33,845 bases of DNA from Paenibacillus faecalis (lineage in GTDB: Bacteria > Bacillota > Bacilli > Paenibacillales > Paenibacillaceae). A program made the position numbers and the translations under genes. The stretch covers positions 1,738,821 to 1,772,665 of the forward strand of contig NZ_LT985747.1 of the NCBI RefSeq assembly GCF_900289175.1, written 5' to 3'. This document shows, piece by piece, positions 5,982 through 15,310 of the stretch. Below the pieces are notes generated by a model. That model was not told the origin of the DNA. It ran no database searches and saw nothing but the letters and a program-made list of their open reading frames with translations. Position 1 is the stretch's first letter; every line of letters begins with the position of its first letter.

Positions 5982-8681
5982 TCATGATTTAATCGTAACG
6001 GTCTTCGTTTTCTTGTCCCATTTTACACCAAGGCCCAATTGCTCTGATACGACACGAAGAGGGACTAAAGTCCTTCCTTTGGAAATTATAGGTGCGACCG
6101 AGGTAGGAATTCGCTTGCCGTTCAGCACGATATCCTTCTTGCCAACGGTAAGATCTATCAGTTTTCCACCACGGATCACCGTAACTCGCTGAGCCGAAGG
6201 ATTCCATTTGGCCTGACCGCCAAAGGCATCCAAAATATGCTTGATCGGAACATAGGTTGTACCGTTTTTCAGAATCGGAGCGGAATCAATCGCTTTTTTC
6301 TTACCGTTCATCGTCATCGATTTCTGCCCGATTTTCATCACCGCAGTCCCTGTCGGCAATCCTGCATCACTGGAAACAGACGGCATCGTTAACCGGATAT
6401 TGTCAAAAGATACCGATCCAGTCAACTCACGTTCATCCTGACCTTCCTCTACATTGACGACATATACTCGTTTAAGCTGTGCTGGGAAAGCGATGTTATA
6501 GCCGCTCAGGTCAACATGGAGTGTTTTCCAGCCTTTCCAATCGATCGTTTTGGCCAGATCCACATATACCGTTTTGCCATTCTTGTCTTTCAGCTCTGCG
6601 CGGAGCCAGTTCATACTCTGATCCCCGTTTACGTCAAGCTTCATAGAAGTTGCCGCTGCCGGAATCGTCTTGCCTTTGGAATTGTTCAACTGAGCATACG
6701 CATACATCTTCTGCCCAGCTCCAGCGCTCATATCATAATCCAGCTTCAGCACATTGGAATTGGCACGGCTGCCGCTTCCTTTCACGATCGATGCCTTTCC
6801 GGTTACGCCGGACACATTCGTCGTAAAGTTAATCGGATAATTTACATTCTCAAAATTTTCCCACATGCTCTCTCCAGCTGCGGTAAGAACAGCTACCGTA
6901 CTGAATCCATCATAACGAGCAATCGCGTAACCGACCTTCGTGTTCGGATTCACCGATGTAACGGTCAGGCGGCCATCCTTGACACTGCCTTTAAAGCCGA
7001 TAAATTCCCACTTCAGCGCGCTGCTTGGAACCTCAACACTCTTTCCATTGTTAAGCGTAGCCGTTACAGGTACAGAAAAGGTCGTTCCGGCAGCTAAAGG
7101 AGCGGTCGGCGTTCCCACCTTCAACGCTTTCAGATCGTTAGCTCCGAGCACCTGTACCTTGGTCGATGCTTTCGCATTTCCGCTAACCGCGGTGATCGTG
7201 GACGTTCCCGGAGAAACGGCTGTGATCGTCTGTCCGTTTACTTTGATGTTGCCGTTGCTGGACTTCCAGGTCGGGTTCACCGTCTTCATATCGACCGGGT
7301 TATAGTACGTATCATACCCCTTCAGCTTAAAGGTAGCCTTCTCACCAATTAAGAGCGATGTGTCTCCGCTAATCTTGAAGCCCTTCAGCGAACCTTCAGG
7401 CGCAGTGGAAAAAACCCCAAGTGCATTGACAACACTACGCTGCGCTGTTCCGTATTCTGTGTTAAACGTAAGCGTTGTATTCGTTTCTGCCAGCGGACGA
7501 TTCACCATCGTTGTAGAGCCCCCGCCATCCAGGTTAAGTCCTTTCCATACACCGATCTCACTCATAAACGTCTGAAGCTGGCTGAGCGACATGCCTGCGC
7601 TTCCGCTGTGCTTCTCCGTTGCGATCAGATAAGCATACCGAAGATCCTTGGAATAACCTACCGCCGTACGGGCACGATATCCTCCAATACTGTTAACGTT
7701 TCTTGAAAAAGAGGTTGGCTTCCCGTTATTGACCAGAATCGTATGCCCACCAATCATCATCTCAAGAGATTCCGGGTCGATCTGTTTCCCGCTGCTCTTG
7801 GATACAAGGCTGTAATCCGCTGTTATCCTATCTCCAACTTGCAGATTGTTCATGACAAAATCCGTCGCTTTTCCATGGGTTCGCAAAATATAACTGCCTT
7901 CCGGGATCGACGACTGAATGCTGGCCTTCTCTGAAATTTCCGTAATGACTCCGTCCTTGACCATCACCTCAGTTGGCGTAGTTGAGCTTTTGGTTGGACG
8001 CTCCAAGTCCTTCCATGCGCTTGTATATATGTAAGCTGCATCCACATGGCTGAATTTCGAAGACGTGCCTTCAGGTACATAGGCCGATTTGTTGATACCT
8101 GCCAACGGGAATGTCGCTCCGTTCTCCGCCGTAACACTGCCGCTAAACGAGAATTCGTCAACGATCGGAGTACCGTCTTTTGTTACCGCAAACGCGTACA
8201 TACCTTTCAACATGGATGGTGTGGACATCAGTTCTCCATCGGAGACTTGTCCTCCCATCGGAGCACCCTGTGCACCTGTATTGAAAAAATCCCCATTGAT
8301 CGCGGCAACTGCACCATTTTCCTTAGCCATGCCCCCTGTACTTTGTCTCGTTGTAAAATAACCATCCTTGCCTGTCATCACATCGAGCTTCACATTGGGA
8401 TTTTTTAAATCGACCCGAATGACGTTAGCCAGTGATTTCTGAGAACCTGATTTAAACTGGTATTTCATCAGAACCGCACCGGATGTAATGATTTCTTCAC
8501 TTAGCTTTTTAACCGAAGCTGACGCGGCTTCAACTACTGACGGAGACAGCGGTCCCTGCAAAACCGGGATTCCGTTACCGAGTACCGGACCAACCCAAAT
8601 CACACCTGCCAACGTGATAACCAACCATTTTTTCCCCAAATAACCTTTTCGTGACGAATCGAGCACTTCCTTGCGTATCAT
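5982..8681 (-). CDS. Secreted phosphodiester glycosidase (NAGPA domain) with Ig-like and copper-amine-oxidase-N-like repeats
   Basis: The start at 8681 (MIRKEVLDSS, 899 residues) follows GGGAGAG; a TTG 12 codons upstream has no ribosome site. A basic N terminus and hydrophobic segment (about 18-40) indicate a secreted or anchored protein. The phosphodiester glycosidase (NAGPA) domain spans about 120-425, with AAINGDFFN, SIGGYRARTAVG and LNLDGGGSTTMV. Then come a bacterial Ig-like (Big_2) region (about 430-515), a beta-rich carbohydrate-binding-like region (about 620-770), and two copper-amine-oxidase N-terminal-like repeats (about 782-899), common on Paenibacillus surface proteins. NAGPA enzymes remove GlcNAc from phosphodiester-linked sugars, so a wall or teichoic-type polymer is a plausible substrate. 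It lies immediately upstream of degSU. Confidence 0.88.
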   Translation of the reverse strand: MIRKEVLDSSRKGYLGKKWLVITLAGVIWVGPVLGNGIPVLQGPLSPSVVEAASASVKKLSEEIITSGAVLMKYQFKSGSQKSLANVIRVDLKNPNVKLDVMTGKDGYFTTRQSTGGMAKENGAVAAINGDFFNTGAQGAPMGGQVSDGELMSTPSMLKGMYAFAVTKDGTPIVDEFSFSGSVTAENGATFPLAGINKSAYVPEGTSSKFSHVDAAYIYTSAWKDLERPTKSSTTPTEVMVKDGVITEISEKASIQSSIPEGSYILRTHGKATDFVMNNLQVGDRITADYSLVSKSSGKQIDPESLEMMIGGHTILVNNGKPTSFSRNVNSIGGYRARTAVGYSKDLRYAYLIATEKHSGSAGMSLSQLQTFMSEIGVWKGLNLDGGGSTTMVNRPLAETNTTLTFNTEYGTAQRSVVNALGVFSTAPEGSLKGFKISGDTSLLIGEKATFKLKGYDTYYNPVDMKTVNPTWKSSNGNIKVNGQTITAVSPGTSTITAVSGNAKASTKVQVLGANDLKALKVGTPTAPLAAGTTFSVPVTATLNNGKSVEVPSSALKWEFIGFKGSVKDGRLTVTSVNPNTKVGYAIARYDGFSTVAVLTAAGESMWENFENVNYPINFTTNVSGVTGKASIVKGSGSRANSNVLKLDYDMSAGAGQKMYAYAQLNNSKGKTIPAAATSMKLDVNGDQSMNWLRAELKDKNGKTVYVDLAKTIDWKGWKTLHVDLSGYNIAFPAQLKRVYVVNVEEGQDERELTGSVSFDNIRLTMPSVSSDAGLPTGTAVMKIGQKSMTMNGKKKAIDSAPILKNGTTYVPIKHILDAFGGQAKWNPSAQRVTVIRGGKLIDLTVGKKDIVLNGKRIPTSVAPIISKGRTLVPLRVVSEQLGLGVKWDKKTKTVTIKS

Positions 8682-8893
8682 ATGAATTGTAACTCTCCCA
8701 TCTATTAGTCCTGGCAATATTGTGCAGAACGTATTCAGTCTCTATTTAATAGACTTCAAACTACAGGAAAAGTTACGCAAAAAGTCCAACATTCTACTAA
8801 AACTTATGACAAAATTTAATAGTTTGACCCATCCATTTCCGGATAGAAACCGCCACCCTCGCTTACTCCCAATTCTCATTTTTTATTTCTTCA
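8682..8893. other. Upstream region of the glycosidase gene
   Basis: AT-rich intergenic DNA. On the minus strand TTGAAG and GAATAC are 17 nt apart just upstream of the gene, a poor match to a sigma-A promoter. Nothing else is supported. Confidence 0.3.
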
Positions 8894-8930
8894 CAAAAAA
8901 AGCCGATATCTGAGATCAGATATCAGCTTC
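8894..8930 (-). terminator. Intrinsic terminator of metK
   Basis: On the minus strand GCTGATATCTGATCTCAGATATCGGC forms a long stem and is followed by seven T. It is about 140 nt past the metK stop. Confidence 0.88.
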
Positions 8931-9008
8931 TATAAATCATTTTTACATTCTCTGAACAATATGAAACTCTATCTTTGGGTTATGATTAGCGTTTCAAGAT
9001 TGCTGAAT

Positions 9009-9065
9009 AAGTTGAACCAAACATTTATATTCAGAGCATCACTACGAATTCGGATTATTCTTCCG
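9009..9065. repeat. 57-bp perfect direct repeat, copy 1
   Basis: Identical over all 57 bases to 25482-25538 and in the same orientation. It begins AAGTTGAACCAAACATTTAT and ends CGGATTATTCTTCCG. It ends one base before the metK stop codon and so forms the start of the metK 3' untranslated region. It contains the palindrome CGAATTCG; no coding sense is evident. Confidence 0.95.
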
Positions 9066-9066
9066 C

Positions 9067-10269
9067 TTAGATCCCTGCTTGAGTTTTTAAAGCTTCTGCT
9101 TTATCCACTCGTTCCCAAGGCAGATCCAGATCGGTACGTCCGAAGTGCCCGTAAGCTGCCGTCTGCTTGTAAATCGGACGACGAAGATCCAGCATACGGA
9201 TAATGCCTGCTGGACGCAGGTCGAAGTTGTTGCGCACGAGCTCAACCAGCGTATCTTCGCTTACTTTACCCGTACCGTATGTGTCTACACTAATCGAGAC
9301 AGGGTTCGCCACACCGATTGCATACGCAAGCTGAATTTCACATTTGTCAGCCAGTCCGGCTGCAACCAGGTTCTTGGCAACATAACGTGCTGCGTAAGCC
9401 GCAGAACGGTCTACTTTTGTCGGGTCCTTACCGGAGAAAGCACCGCCACCATGACGGGCATATCCACCGTACGTATCAACGATGATCTTGCGTCCGGTCA
9501 GACCAGCATCCCCTTGAGGCCCGCCGATGACGAAACGGCCTGTCGGGTTAATGAAATATTTCGTATCTTCATCGAGAAGTTCCTCCGAAACGACCGGAAG
9601 AATCACTTGTTCTTTAATGTCTTTTTGAATTTGCTCCAATGTCGCTTCTTCTGCGTGCTGTGTCGAAACAACAATTGTATCTACACGCACCGGCTGGTTG
9701 CCGTCATATTCAATCGTCACCTGCGTTTTACCGTCTGGACGAAGATAGTTCAGCGTACCGTTCTTGCGCACTTCCGACAAACGGCGTGCAATACGGTGAG
9801 AAAGCGCGATCGGAAGAGGCATAAATTCAGGTGTTTCATTCGTAGCAAAACCGAACATCAAGCCTTGGTCGCCTGCGCCAATGTTCTCGGTTTCCTGATC
9901 CATATTGGAAGAGTCACGACTCTCCAGTGCAGCGTTTACCCCTTGCGCGATATCCGCTGACTGCTCGTTAAGCGAAGTCAATACGGCACAGGTGTTGGAA
10001 TCAAAACCGTATTTGGCACGGGTATATCCGATTTCTTTCACCGTATTTCTTACGATGGACGGAATGTCCACATATTCGGATTTGGTGCTGATTTCACCAA
10101 TGACCAAAACCAGACCCGTCGCTACGGACACTTCACATGCAACCCGCGCATTGGGATCGTTGGCCAAAAAAGCGTCAAGTACCGCGTCGGAAATCTGGTC
10201 GCAGATTTTATCCGGATGTCCTTCCGTTACGGACTCGGATGTAAATAAACGTCGCCCTGTTACAGACAT
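9067..10269 (-). CDS. metK: S-adenosylmethionine synthetase
   Basis: A 400-residue MetK of normal length. It forms SAM from methionine and ATP in the cytoplasm. Signature motifs are [17 protein letters not shown] near the N terminus, [10 protein letters not shown] in the middle, and [18 protein letters not shown] with [12 protein letters not shown] towards the C terminus. The ATG follows GGGAGG. It is transcribed alone between two minus-strand terminators (10416-10449 and 8894-8930). I looked for the S-box SAM riboswitch in the 150-nt leader and did not see one. Its 3' untranslated region carries copy 1 of the 57-bp repeat. Confidence 0.98.
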   Translation of the reverse strand: MSVTGRRLFTSESVTEGHPDKICDQISDAVLDAFLANDPNARVACEVSVATGLVLVIGEISTKSEYVDIPSIVRNTVKEIGYTRAKYGFDSNTCAVLTSLNEQSADIAQGVNAALESRDSSNMDQETENIGAGDQGLMFGFATNETPEFMPLPIALSHRIARRLSEVRKNGTLNYLRPDGKTQVTIEYDGNQPVRVDTIVVSTQHAEEATLEQIQKDIKEQVILPVVSEELLDEDTKYFINPTGRFVIGGPQGDAGLTGRKIIVDTYGGYARHGGGAFSGKDPTKVDRSAAYAARYVAKNLVAAGLADKCEIQLAYAIGVANPVSISVDTYGTGKVSEDTLVELVRNNFDLRPAGIIRMLDLRRPIYKQTAAYGHFGRTDLDLPWERVDKAEALKTQAGI

Positions 10270-10415
10270 GAGATCAACCTCCCGTATGGATAGTATGGTT
10301 TACAAGCAGAAACGACTTGAACGTCCTGATTCGGGCGATAGCGTTTCAATGAAAAAATATAAGCGAAGCATAAAGTTCTATATTACACCTTCTTATATTA
10401 TGAAAGAGGTCCCAC

Positions 10416-10449
10416 ACAAAAAATGAACCTTTTCCAATTGGAAAAGGTT
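10416..10449 (-). terminator. Intrinsic terminator, probably of the SASP gene
   Basis: A perfect 24-nt palindrome, AACCTTTTCC-AATT-GGAAAAGGTT, is followed on the minus strand by CATTTTTTG. It lies about 155 nt past the SASP stop and upstream of metK. Confidence 0.85.
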
Positions 10450-10603
10450 TGATGTACAAATCCTCAACATGCATATTAACTTATTTGAAACCTGGTGTCA
10501 ATCCAGCAATCAGGCTGTTTTTCAAGGTTTTCCCCGATTTTTCTCTTCCATTACGAATGGTGAAATAATCATGTAATAAGTACAGCTTCTCTGTGAAAAA
10601 ATA

Positions 10604-10891
10604 TTACAGCTGACCAAACATGCTCTGCTCGGCTTGTCTTACCAGCCGCTTCGTAATCTCTCCGCCTACCGAGCCATTTTCACGGGACGTCAAGTGTCCC
10701 CAGCCCGGACGACGAGATGACGGGCTTCCGCTTATCGCTCCCAGTTCAGAAGCAAATTCAGTATCTGCTCCGCTTGAGCCGCTGCCATATCCTACATTCA
10801 ATCCAAATTCTGCGGCAATCTCATACTTCATTTGATTCAGCATATGACGGCTTTCCGGTACAACCTGTCGGTTTCGTCGGTTACTAGCCAT
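10604..10891 (-). CDS. Alpha/beta-type small acid-soluble spore protein
   Basis: A 95-residue SASP. These proteins coat spore DNA, switch it to an A-like form and protect it from UV and chemicals. The N-terminal helix carries the germination-protease site region YEIAAEF (23-29), and the C-terminal half has the family signature GGEITKRLVRQAEQ. Between them is a longer Gly/Ser-rich stretch (about 33-65) than in compact B. subtilis members. The start follows AGGAGGTG at 7 nt. SASP genes are normally sigma-G dependent; only a poor match is visible upstream. It is monocistronic, with a terminator at 10416-10449. Confidence 0.93.
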   Translation of the reverse strand: MASNRRNRQVVPESRHMLNQMKYEIAAEFGLNVGYGSGSSGADTEFASELGAISGSPSSRRPGWGHLTSRENGSVGGEITKRLVRQAEQSMFGQL

Positions 10892-10997
10892 TTCAAAGCA
10901 CCTCCTGCAATGTGGATTACAAGAGTATTATTTGTGGTTTTTGCCTTCGATACACGTATAAAACGTTGTCACATCTGGCAATAATTAAGAACAGGGG

Positions 10998-11513
10998 TTA
11001 CTTAATCTGATAACCACCGCGGACCATCAGGACAAGACTGCTCTTCTGTCCTTCTTTCACCGTAACACCCCGCCCTTCGCGCGGGAATGACAGCAGATGG
11101 TTCTTCGGAGCAGGTTGTCCATTCAACAGATCCTTACCTTCCGTAAGGTTCGCAACACCATCGGCATCTTGCGTATAAATAACAGCATTACCGGAGCGTA
11201 CAATCACTTCTGTACCCGCATCAGCAATCAGAACTTTGCCCGGATTCAGTTTAACAACCTTAACTTCATCCGCACCTTGTGAAGGTTGAGATGGTTTCGT
11301 CGGTGTTGACGGTTCAGACGGCTTCGTTCCCGTTCCACCGCCAAGTGCCTTTTGAATTTGTTCATCTACATAGCTTTTGGTTACAACCGGATCATCGGTG
11401 GTGCCGGGTGAGGCTGTTCCTGCCCCCATGGCGGTGCTGTTATATACCGACCCAATCCATATACCAGCTCCAATCGCCATTGCAGCCAGGGACACTTTCC
11501 AATATGTTTTCAT
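10998..11513 (-). CDS. Small secreted protein of unknown function
   Basis: The start at 11513 follows AAAGGAGG; 171 residues. A signal peptide or N-terminal anchor (KTYWKVSLAAMAIGAGIWIG) is followed by a short segment (VTKSYVDEQIQKALGG), a Pro/Ser/Thr/Lys-rich linker of about 20 residues, and a compact beta-rich C-terminal domain (about 85-171) with VIVRSGNAVIYTQDADGVAN and a VTVKEGQKSSLVLMVRGGY ending. No enzymatic motif is recognised. It has its own sigma-A-type promoter and lies just downstream of the S-layer gene's terminator. A wall-associated or envelope sensor role is possible but not shown. Confidence 0.8.
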   Translation of the reverse strand: MKTYWKVSLAAMAIGAGIWIGSVYNSTAMGAGTASPGTTDDPVVTKSYVDEQIQKALGGGTGTKPSEPSTPTKPSQPSQGADEVKVVKLNPGKVLIADAGTEVIVRSGNAVIYTQDADGVANLTEGKDLLNGQPAPKNHLLSFPREGRGVTVKEGQKSSLVLMVRGGYQIK

Positions 11514-11550
11514 GTTGGTGTTTCCTCCTTTGGTAATGATTACTCTTTTT

Positions 11551-11579
11551 ACTATAGAGAAAAAAAGGAGTTGGGACAA
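11551..11579 (-). promoter_or_regulatory. Sigma-A-type promoter of the small secreted protein gene
   Basis: On the minus strand TTGTCC (11579-11574) and TATAGT (11556-11551) are separated by exactly 17 nt, about 35 nt before the ribosome site. Confidence 0.6.
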
Positions 11580-11611
11580 GTATTCTTTTTATTCCAAAAA
11601 TTGGATTCCGA

Positions 11612-11650
11612 AATAAAAAAGAGCATCAGGCAATAAGCCTGATGCTTTTT
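11612..11650 (-). terminator. Intrinsic terminator of the S-layer gene
   Basis: A 10-bp stem AGCATCAGGC/GCCTGATGCT with a 5-nt loop has a T run on both sides (minus strand CTTTTTTATTT). It starts just after the S-layer stop codon at 11665. Confidence 0.92.
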
Positions 11651-11664
11651 ACTAAAATAAATGA

Positions 11665-14600
11665 TTAGTTAACTATTGCTTTAATAGTGTCAACTTGACC
11701 TTTAGCATCTTTAACTTTCACAAAAACTTCTTTGTTAACTACAGCATCTTTGTTTACATTGATTGTCAATGTATTCTTATCAGTAAGTTTAGCAACATCT
11801 GATGCATATACTTTCCCACCGATAGTTACATTGTCAACTTCAACAACATCTTTGTTAAATTTAACAACGACATTACCGACAGGGTCAACACCACCAGCGA
11901 GTTTGAAGGTATCTTCTTTAACGATAGCATTCGCATCTTCAGCAGCTACATCATACGCGAATCCTTCATCTTCAAGAGTATCCATCACCATTTGGTATGT
12001 CACTGTAGTTGTATCCTTAACATAGATAGTATCATCGTCAAGAACTACATTGTTATTTTGAGAGCGTTCTACGATTTTAAATTCTTTTTCGTCCACGCCT
12101 TCATTCTTAGCTGTAATTGTAAAGTCACCATTAGTAGCCGATGCTTTTACACCTGCAGTTGTTGTAACAAAGTTTGCAGAACTAATTTCAACAAATTCAG
12201 CATTTTTCCAGTCGTTTCTGCTAGTCATAAAGACTTCTGATTCTGCAGCAACTTTATCGCTATTAGCTTTAGCGCGGATGTAGGAAGCACCCTTCTTGAT
12301 TTGAATTGAATATTCATCTTGATAATCTGTATTCAAGAATTCCACAAGAATTGATTTTCCGTTGTTTATAAATGATGTTTTATAGTCAACGTTAGCAGTC
12401 AACTCTGGAGTTCCTTTAACACCCATTTTCTTAATGATCAAATCGTATGCAACTTCTTTCGCAAGGTTATCATTACCCTTATATTCTGTTGCAAGCTCAA
12501 CTGTAAATGGAATTGTTACAGTTTGATCAACTTGATCCAAAGTAGAACCAGCTGCTTTATCAATCTTAGGTGCAACAGAATCTTTAGTTGTTACGATATG
12601 ATCGCTATCAAGAGTATTACCAGAATACGTTTGAGCGCGCTTAGCCAATACTACAACTTCTGCTCCGTATAAGAATTCATCGCTAGTTTTCAATGTTACT
12701 TTAGTTCCATCAACAGATACAGAAGAAGGCGTATAACCACCCACTCTAAAGTCACTTGTTGAAGCAGATGCAACTACATGATCAAATTCAACTTCGAAAG
12801 TCTTAGCATCTTTTTGTACTACATCTTTAACCTTCAGGTCTTTAGCTGCAAATTCATAAGTTCTGATAGCTACATTTTGACCTGTTCTAGATTTCAAACC
12901 TGTTACTGTAATGCTAGATACAGATCCATCTCTGCCGTTCTCATCAAAGGTCACTGGTGTTCCATCGATGTACTCAGGGAACTGCAATGTTACTGATTTA
13001 CCACCATTCACAGCATTCACTTTCACATCAGATGGCAATGAACGTTGTTCAGAAACGTTAGAACCCTTCTTAGTGAATGTGAAGTAGTAGTTGTTCGGAT
13101 TGTTCAGTGTAGCAAGATCCATGTCTCTATCGAAGTTCACTGTTACTTTGCGAGTAGCATTGTTAGCGTCAACTTCACCCTTCAGAACTGGAGCGTTGGA
13201 ATCACTAGCAATGAAAGTACCGTTATACTCAACTAGAGTATTTTTAAGAGCTGTTGTGTCTTGAACGCCCGCGATTTTGATGCTGTAAGTTCCATATTCA
13301 AGATCATTGTAGAACTTAAGATTGAATGTTTTACCATCAACATTTTCGATTTCTTTAACAGGAATTACGTCATCACCTTTTTTAATGGTGAAGTATTTTC
13401 TGTCATATCTATCGATTTTAACAGTTTTGTCAAAGCGCACTGTCAATTCGTTAGCTCTATTAGCTCCATAGGAAACTTCTACAACTTTAGGTTGAACCAA
13501 ATCAACAGATGCAGTGATTTTGTGTTCTTTCACAGCATTTGCATTACCAGAGTAGTCCTTAACTTCAACAAACAATGTCGACTCATATCCTGGCAAACGG
13601 TTTTCTGGAGAGAACTCAATTTCATATACATTTGCAGCGATTTGAGTAACTTTACCTGTTTTCTTGCTGTCGCCATTCTTCCAGTAGAAGCTGTCATTTG
13701 TAACTGTGTCTGGATCAATTTCTTCGTCAAACGTTACAGTTACTTTTTCCAAAGTAGCAGAAATTTCTGTAACCTTAGGACCTTCGCTGTCTACAGCAAC
13801 AGTAAAGTCTTTGGTGTCAGCCAAAGATTTCAGACCTGCATAGTCTTCAACCAGGGAAGTAGTCAATTTATGTTCGCCAACAGCGATTGTACCTGTGTAG
13901 TCTCTCAAAATTACTTCTCTTTGGTTAGCACCTTGAGTGACGGCACCAATGTATGCTTTACCATCCAACTGGAAGTTGCTGCTGCTTGGAGCTACAACTG
14001 GCTCAGAGAAAGTTACCTTGATAACTTTAGTTCCCAGACCTTTTACTTCAGTTACTGTAGGCAAAGTGTTGTCGGAAGATGTGAAGGAAACTTCACCTTG
14101 CGGCAATACGTTACCATTCTCCCCTTTTACGTTTTTCACAAGTACTTTATAAGTAGTACCTTGTGTAAATTTGCTAGAATTATTCAGCAAGATACGTACG
14201 GTTTTACCATCTTCTAGCAAGGAGACCGATTTGATTCCTTTGGAGTTGGAATCGACAACGTAGTTATTCTTGTCAGTAGCCGTTGCTTTGTCAACTTTAC
14301 CGTCGAATACTACCTCAACCTCTTTCAGGTTGCTGGCGCTTGCGGATTCAACTTTAGTTGCGGAAGTTACAACCCAAGTTACACTTTCAGTGTAATCGAA
14401 GTTGTTGTGCTTGAACTTCACTTCAGTAGCAACATTTGCTTTCAGTGGAGTTTCAAGTTCTACTTTAACCAGTTCGTTGTCAGCAAGTTTGAACTCAACA
14501 ACTTTACCGCTGTCTTTTACTTCGTAAGAGAGAACTTTTGGTTTTTGCTGAGAAAGGTAAATTTCATAAGCAGTGTCCATCAGTTGTGCTCTTGTAGCGT

Positions 14601-15114
14601 TAGCTTTAGGGTTCGCGCTAGCTTCGATGATGTTAGCATCGATTGCTGCTTGAACATATCCTTTAGCCCAGTTGGATGCGTTGTTGTTCGTGTTCTCTGG
14701 AACTTCAAGTTTCAGTGCACGAACCAATACAGCCGCCATCTCTTGAACAGTTACTTTACCTCTGTAGTCGAAGATTTTCTTCGTTTGGTTCTTACCTTCC
14801 ATCAGACCTGCAGCGTAAACTGCTTCGATGTAAGGTGCAGCCCAGTACTTCTCATATCCTTTATCTTTGAAAGAATATTGACCTTTAACTGGCTCAAGAC
14901 CCATAAGGTTTGCAACTACTTTCGCGAACTCAGCGCGAGTCATATCTTTCTCAAGTCCTGCAGAACCGTCTTTGTAACCAGAAACGATTCCAGCCTCTTT
15001 CAGGACGTCAAACTTTTGTTGTGATGTAAGGTTTGCAGAGTCACCGAATGCAACAGAAGCAAACATGGAGAATGCCATTGCTGTAGACAGTGCCACGGAT
15101 AAAATTTTCTTCAT
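11665..15114 (-). CDS. S-layer protein with three N-terminal SLH repeats (SpaA-like)
   Basis: The product from the ATG at 15114 has 1149 residues. It has a signal peptide (1-24, ending SVAFG) and three SLH repeats (about 28-190) with motifs TRAE (59-62), TVQE (122-125) and TRAQ (174-177), close to the TRAE/TVEE/TRAQ set known from P. alvei SpaA. The rest is a long Thr/Val/Asp/Lys-rich chain of Ig-like, SbsA-type beta domains and apparently no cysteine. SLH repeats bind pyruvylated secondary wall polymer, and the body self-assembles into a surface lattice. Two in-frame starts each have a strong ribosome site: 15183 (AAAGGAGGTG, 8 nt) and 15114 (AAGGAGGAG, 11 nt). The longer form would add 23 residues before the signal peptide. 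Strong promoter, long leader and dedicated terminator suggest very high expression. Confidence 0.93.
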   Translation of the reverse strand: MKKILSVALSTAMAFSMFASVAFGDSANLTSQQKFDVLKEAGIVSGYKDGSAGLEKDMTRAEFAKVVANLMGLEPVKGQYSFKDKGYEKYWAAPYIEAVYAAGLMEGKNQTKKIFDYRGKVTVQEMAAVLVRALKLEVPENTNNNASNWAKGYVQAAIDANIIEASANPKANATRAQLMDTAYEIYLSQQKPKVLSYEVKDSGKVVEFKLADNELVKVELETPLKANVATEVKFKHNNFDYTESVTWVVTSATKVESASASNLKEVEVVFDGKVDKATATDKNNYVVDSNSKGIKSVSLLEDGKTVRILLNNSSKFTQGTTYKVLVKNVKGENGNVLPQGEVSFTSSDNTLPTVTEVKGLGTKVIKVTFSEPVVAPSSSNFQLDGKAYIGAVTQGANQREVILRDYTGTIAVGEHKLTTSLVEDYAGLKSLADTKDFTVAVDSEGPKVTEISATLEKVTVTFDEEIDPDTVTNDSFYWKNGDSKKTGKVTQIAANVYEIEFSPENRLPGYESTLFVEVKDYSGNANAVKEHKITASVDLVQPKVVEVSYGANRANELTVRFDKTVKIDRYDRKYFTIKKGDDVIPVKEIENVDGKTFNLKFYNDLEYGTYSIKIAGVQDTTALKNTLVEYNGTFIASDSNAPVLKGEVDANNATRKVTVNFDRDMDLATLNNPNNYYFTFTKKGSNVSEQRSLPSDVKVNAVNGGKSVTLQFPEYIDGTPVTFDENGRDGSVSSITVTGLKSRTGQNVAIRTYEFAAKDLKVKDVVQKDAKTFEVEFDHVVASASTSDFRVGGYTPSSVSVDGTKVTLKTSDEFLYGAEVVVLAKRAQTYSGNTLDSDHIVTTKDSVAPKIDKAAGSTLDQVDQTVTIPFTVELATEYKGNDNLAKEVAYDLIIKKMGVKGTPELTANVDYKTSFINNGKSILVEFLNTDYQDEYSIQIKKGASYIRAKANSDKVAAESEVFMTSRNDWKNAEFVEISSANFVTTTAGVKASATNGDFTITAKNEGVDEKEFKIVERSQNNNVVLDDDTIYVKDTTTVTYQMVMDTLEDEGFAYDVAAEDANAIVKEDTFKLAGGVDPVGNVVVKFNKDVVEVDNVTIGGKVYASDVAKLTDKNTLTINVNKDAVVNKEVFVKVKDAKGQVDTIKAIVN

Positions 15115-15201
15115 AACCTTTTTTTCTCCTCCTTGAATCATAACTTGATTACTTTCTTTAAAATGATAGCTCGTGTTACTCATTAGCCGTACACCTCCTT
15201 T
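15112..15201 (-). promoter_or_regulatory. Tandem translation starts of the S-layer gene
   Basis: Two ribosome site and ATG pairs in the same frame: AAAGGAGGTG (15201-15192) with ATG 15183, and AAGGAGGAG (15134-15126) with ATG 15114. The first frame runs into the second without a stop. Tandem starts are known in the cell-wall-protein operon of Brevibacillus brevis 47; use of both here is inferred. Confidence 0.65.
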
Positions 15202-15232
15202 CCCGAGTTGAGCAGAAATCATATAAATGATG

Positions 15233-15252
15233 TCTGTGACGGGTATCACAGA
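15233..15252 (-). promoter_or_regulatory. Leader hairpin of the S-layer mRNA
   Basis: TCTGTGA and TCACAGA form a perfect 7-bp stem with a 6-nt loop about 55-70 nt after the predicted transcript start. It has no T run, so it is more likely an mRNA stabiliser or regulatory element than a terminator. Confidence 0.5.
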
Positions 15253-15310
15253 AACCGGTAAACATAAGCACATTACAAACTAGAGTAGATTCGTACAATC
15301 CTACCTAGGT

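Noticed and set aside
6516..7097. Long plus-strand ORFs opposite the glycosidase, S-layer, SLH and metK genes
   Set aside because: All are shadows of well-supported minus-strand genes and lack ribosome sites and domains.
10892..10990. Sigma-G promoter of the SASP gene
   Set aside because: GTATC and AATAATA are at roughly suitable places, but the match and spacing are too poor to annotate.
15115..15273. S-layer start at the ATG at 15273
   Set aside because: It has no ribosome site and would put about 50 unlikely residues before the signal peptide; 15183 and 15114 have strong sites.
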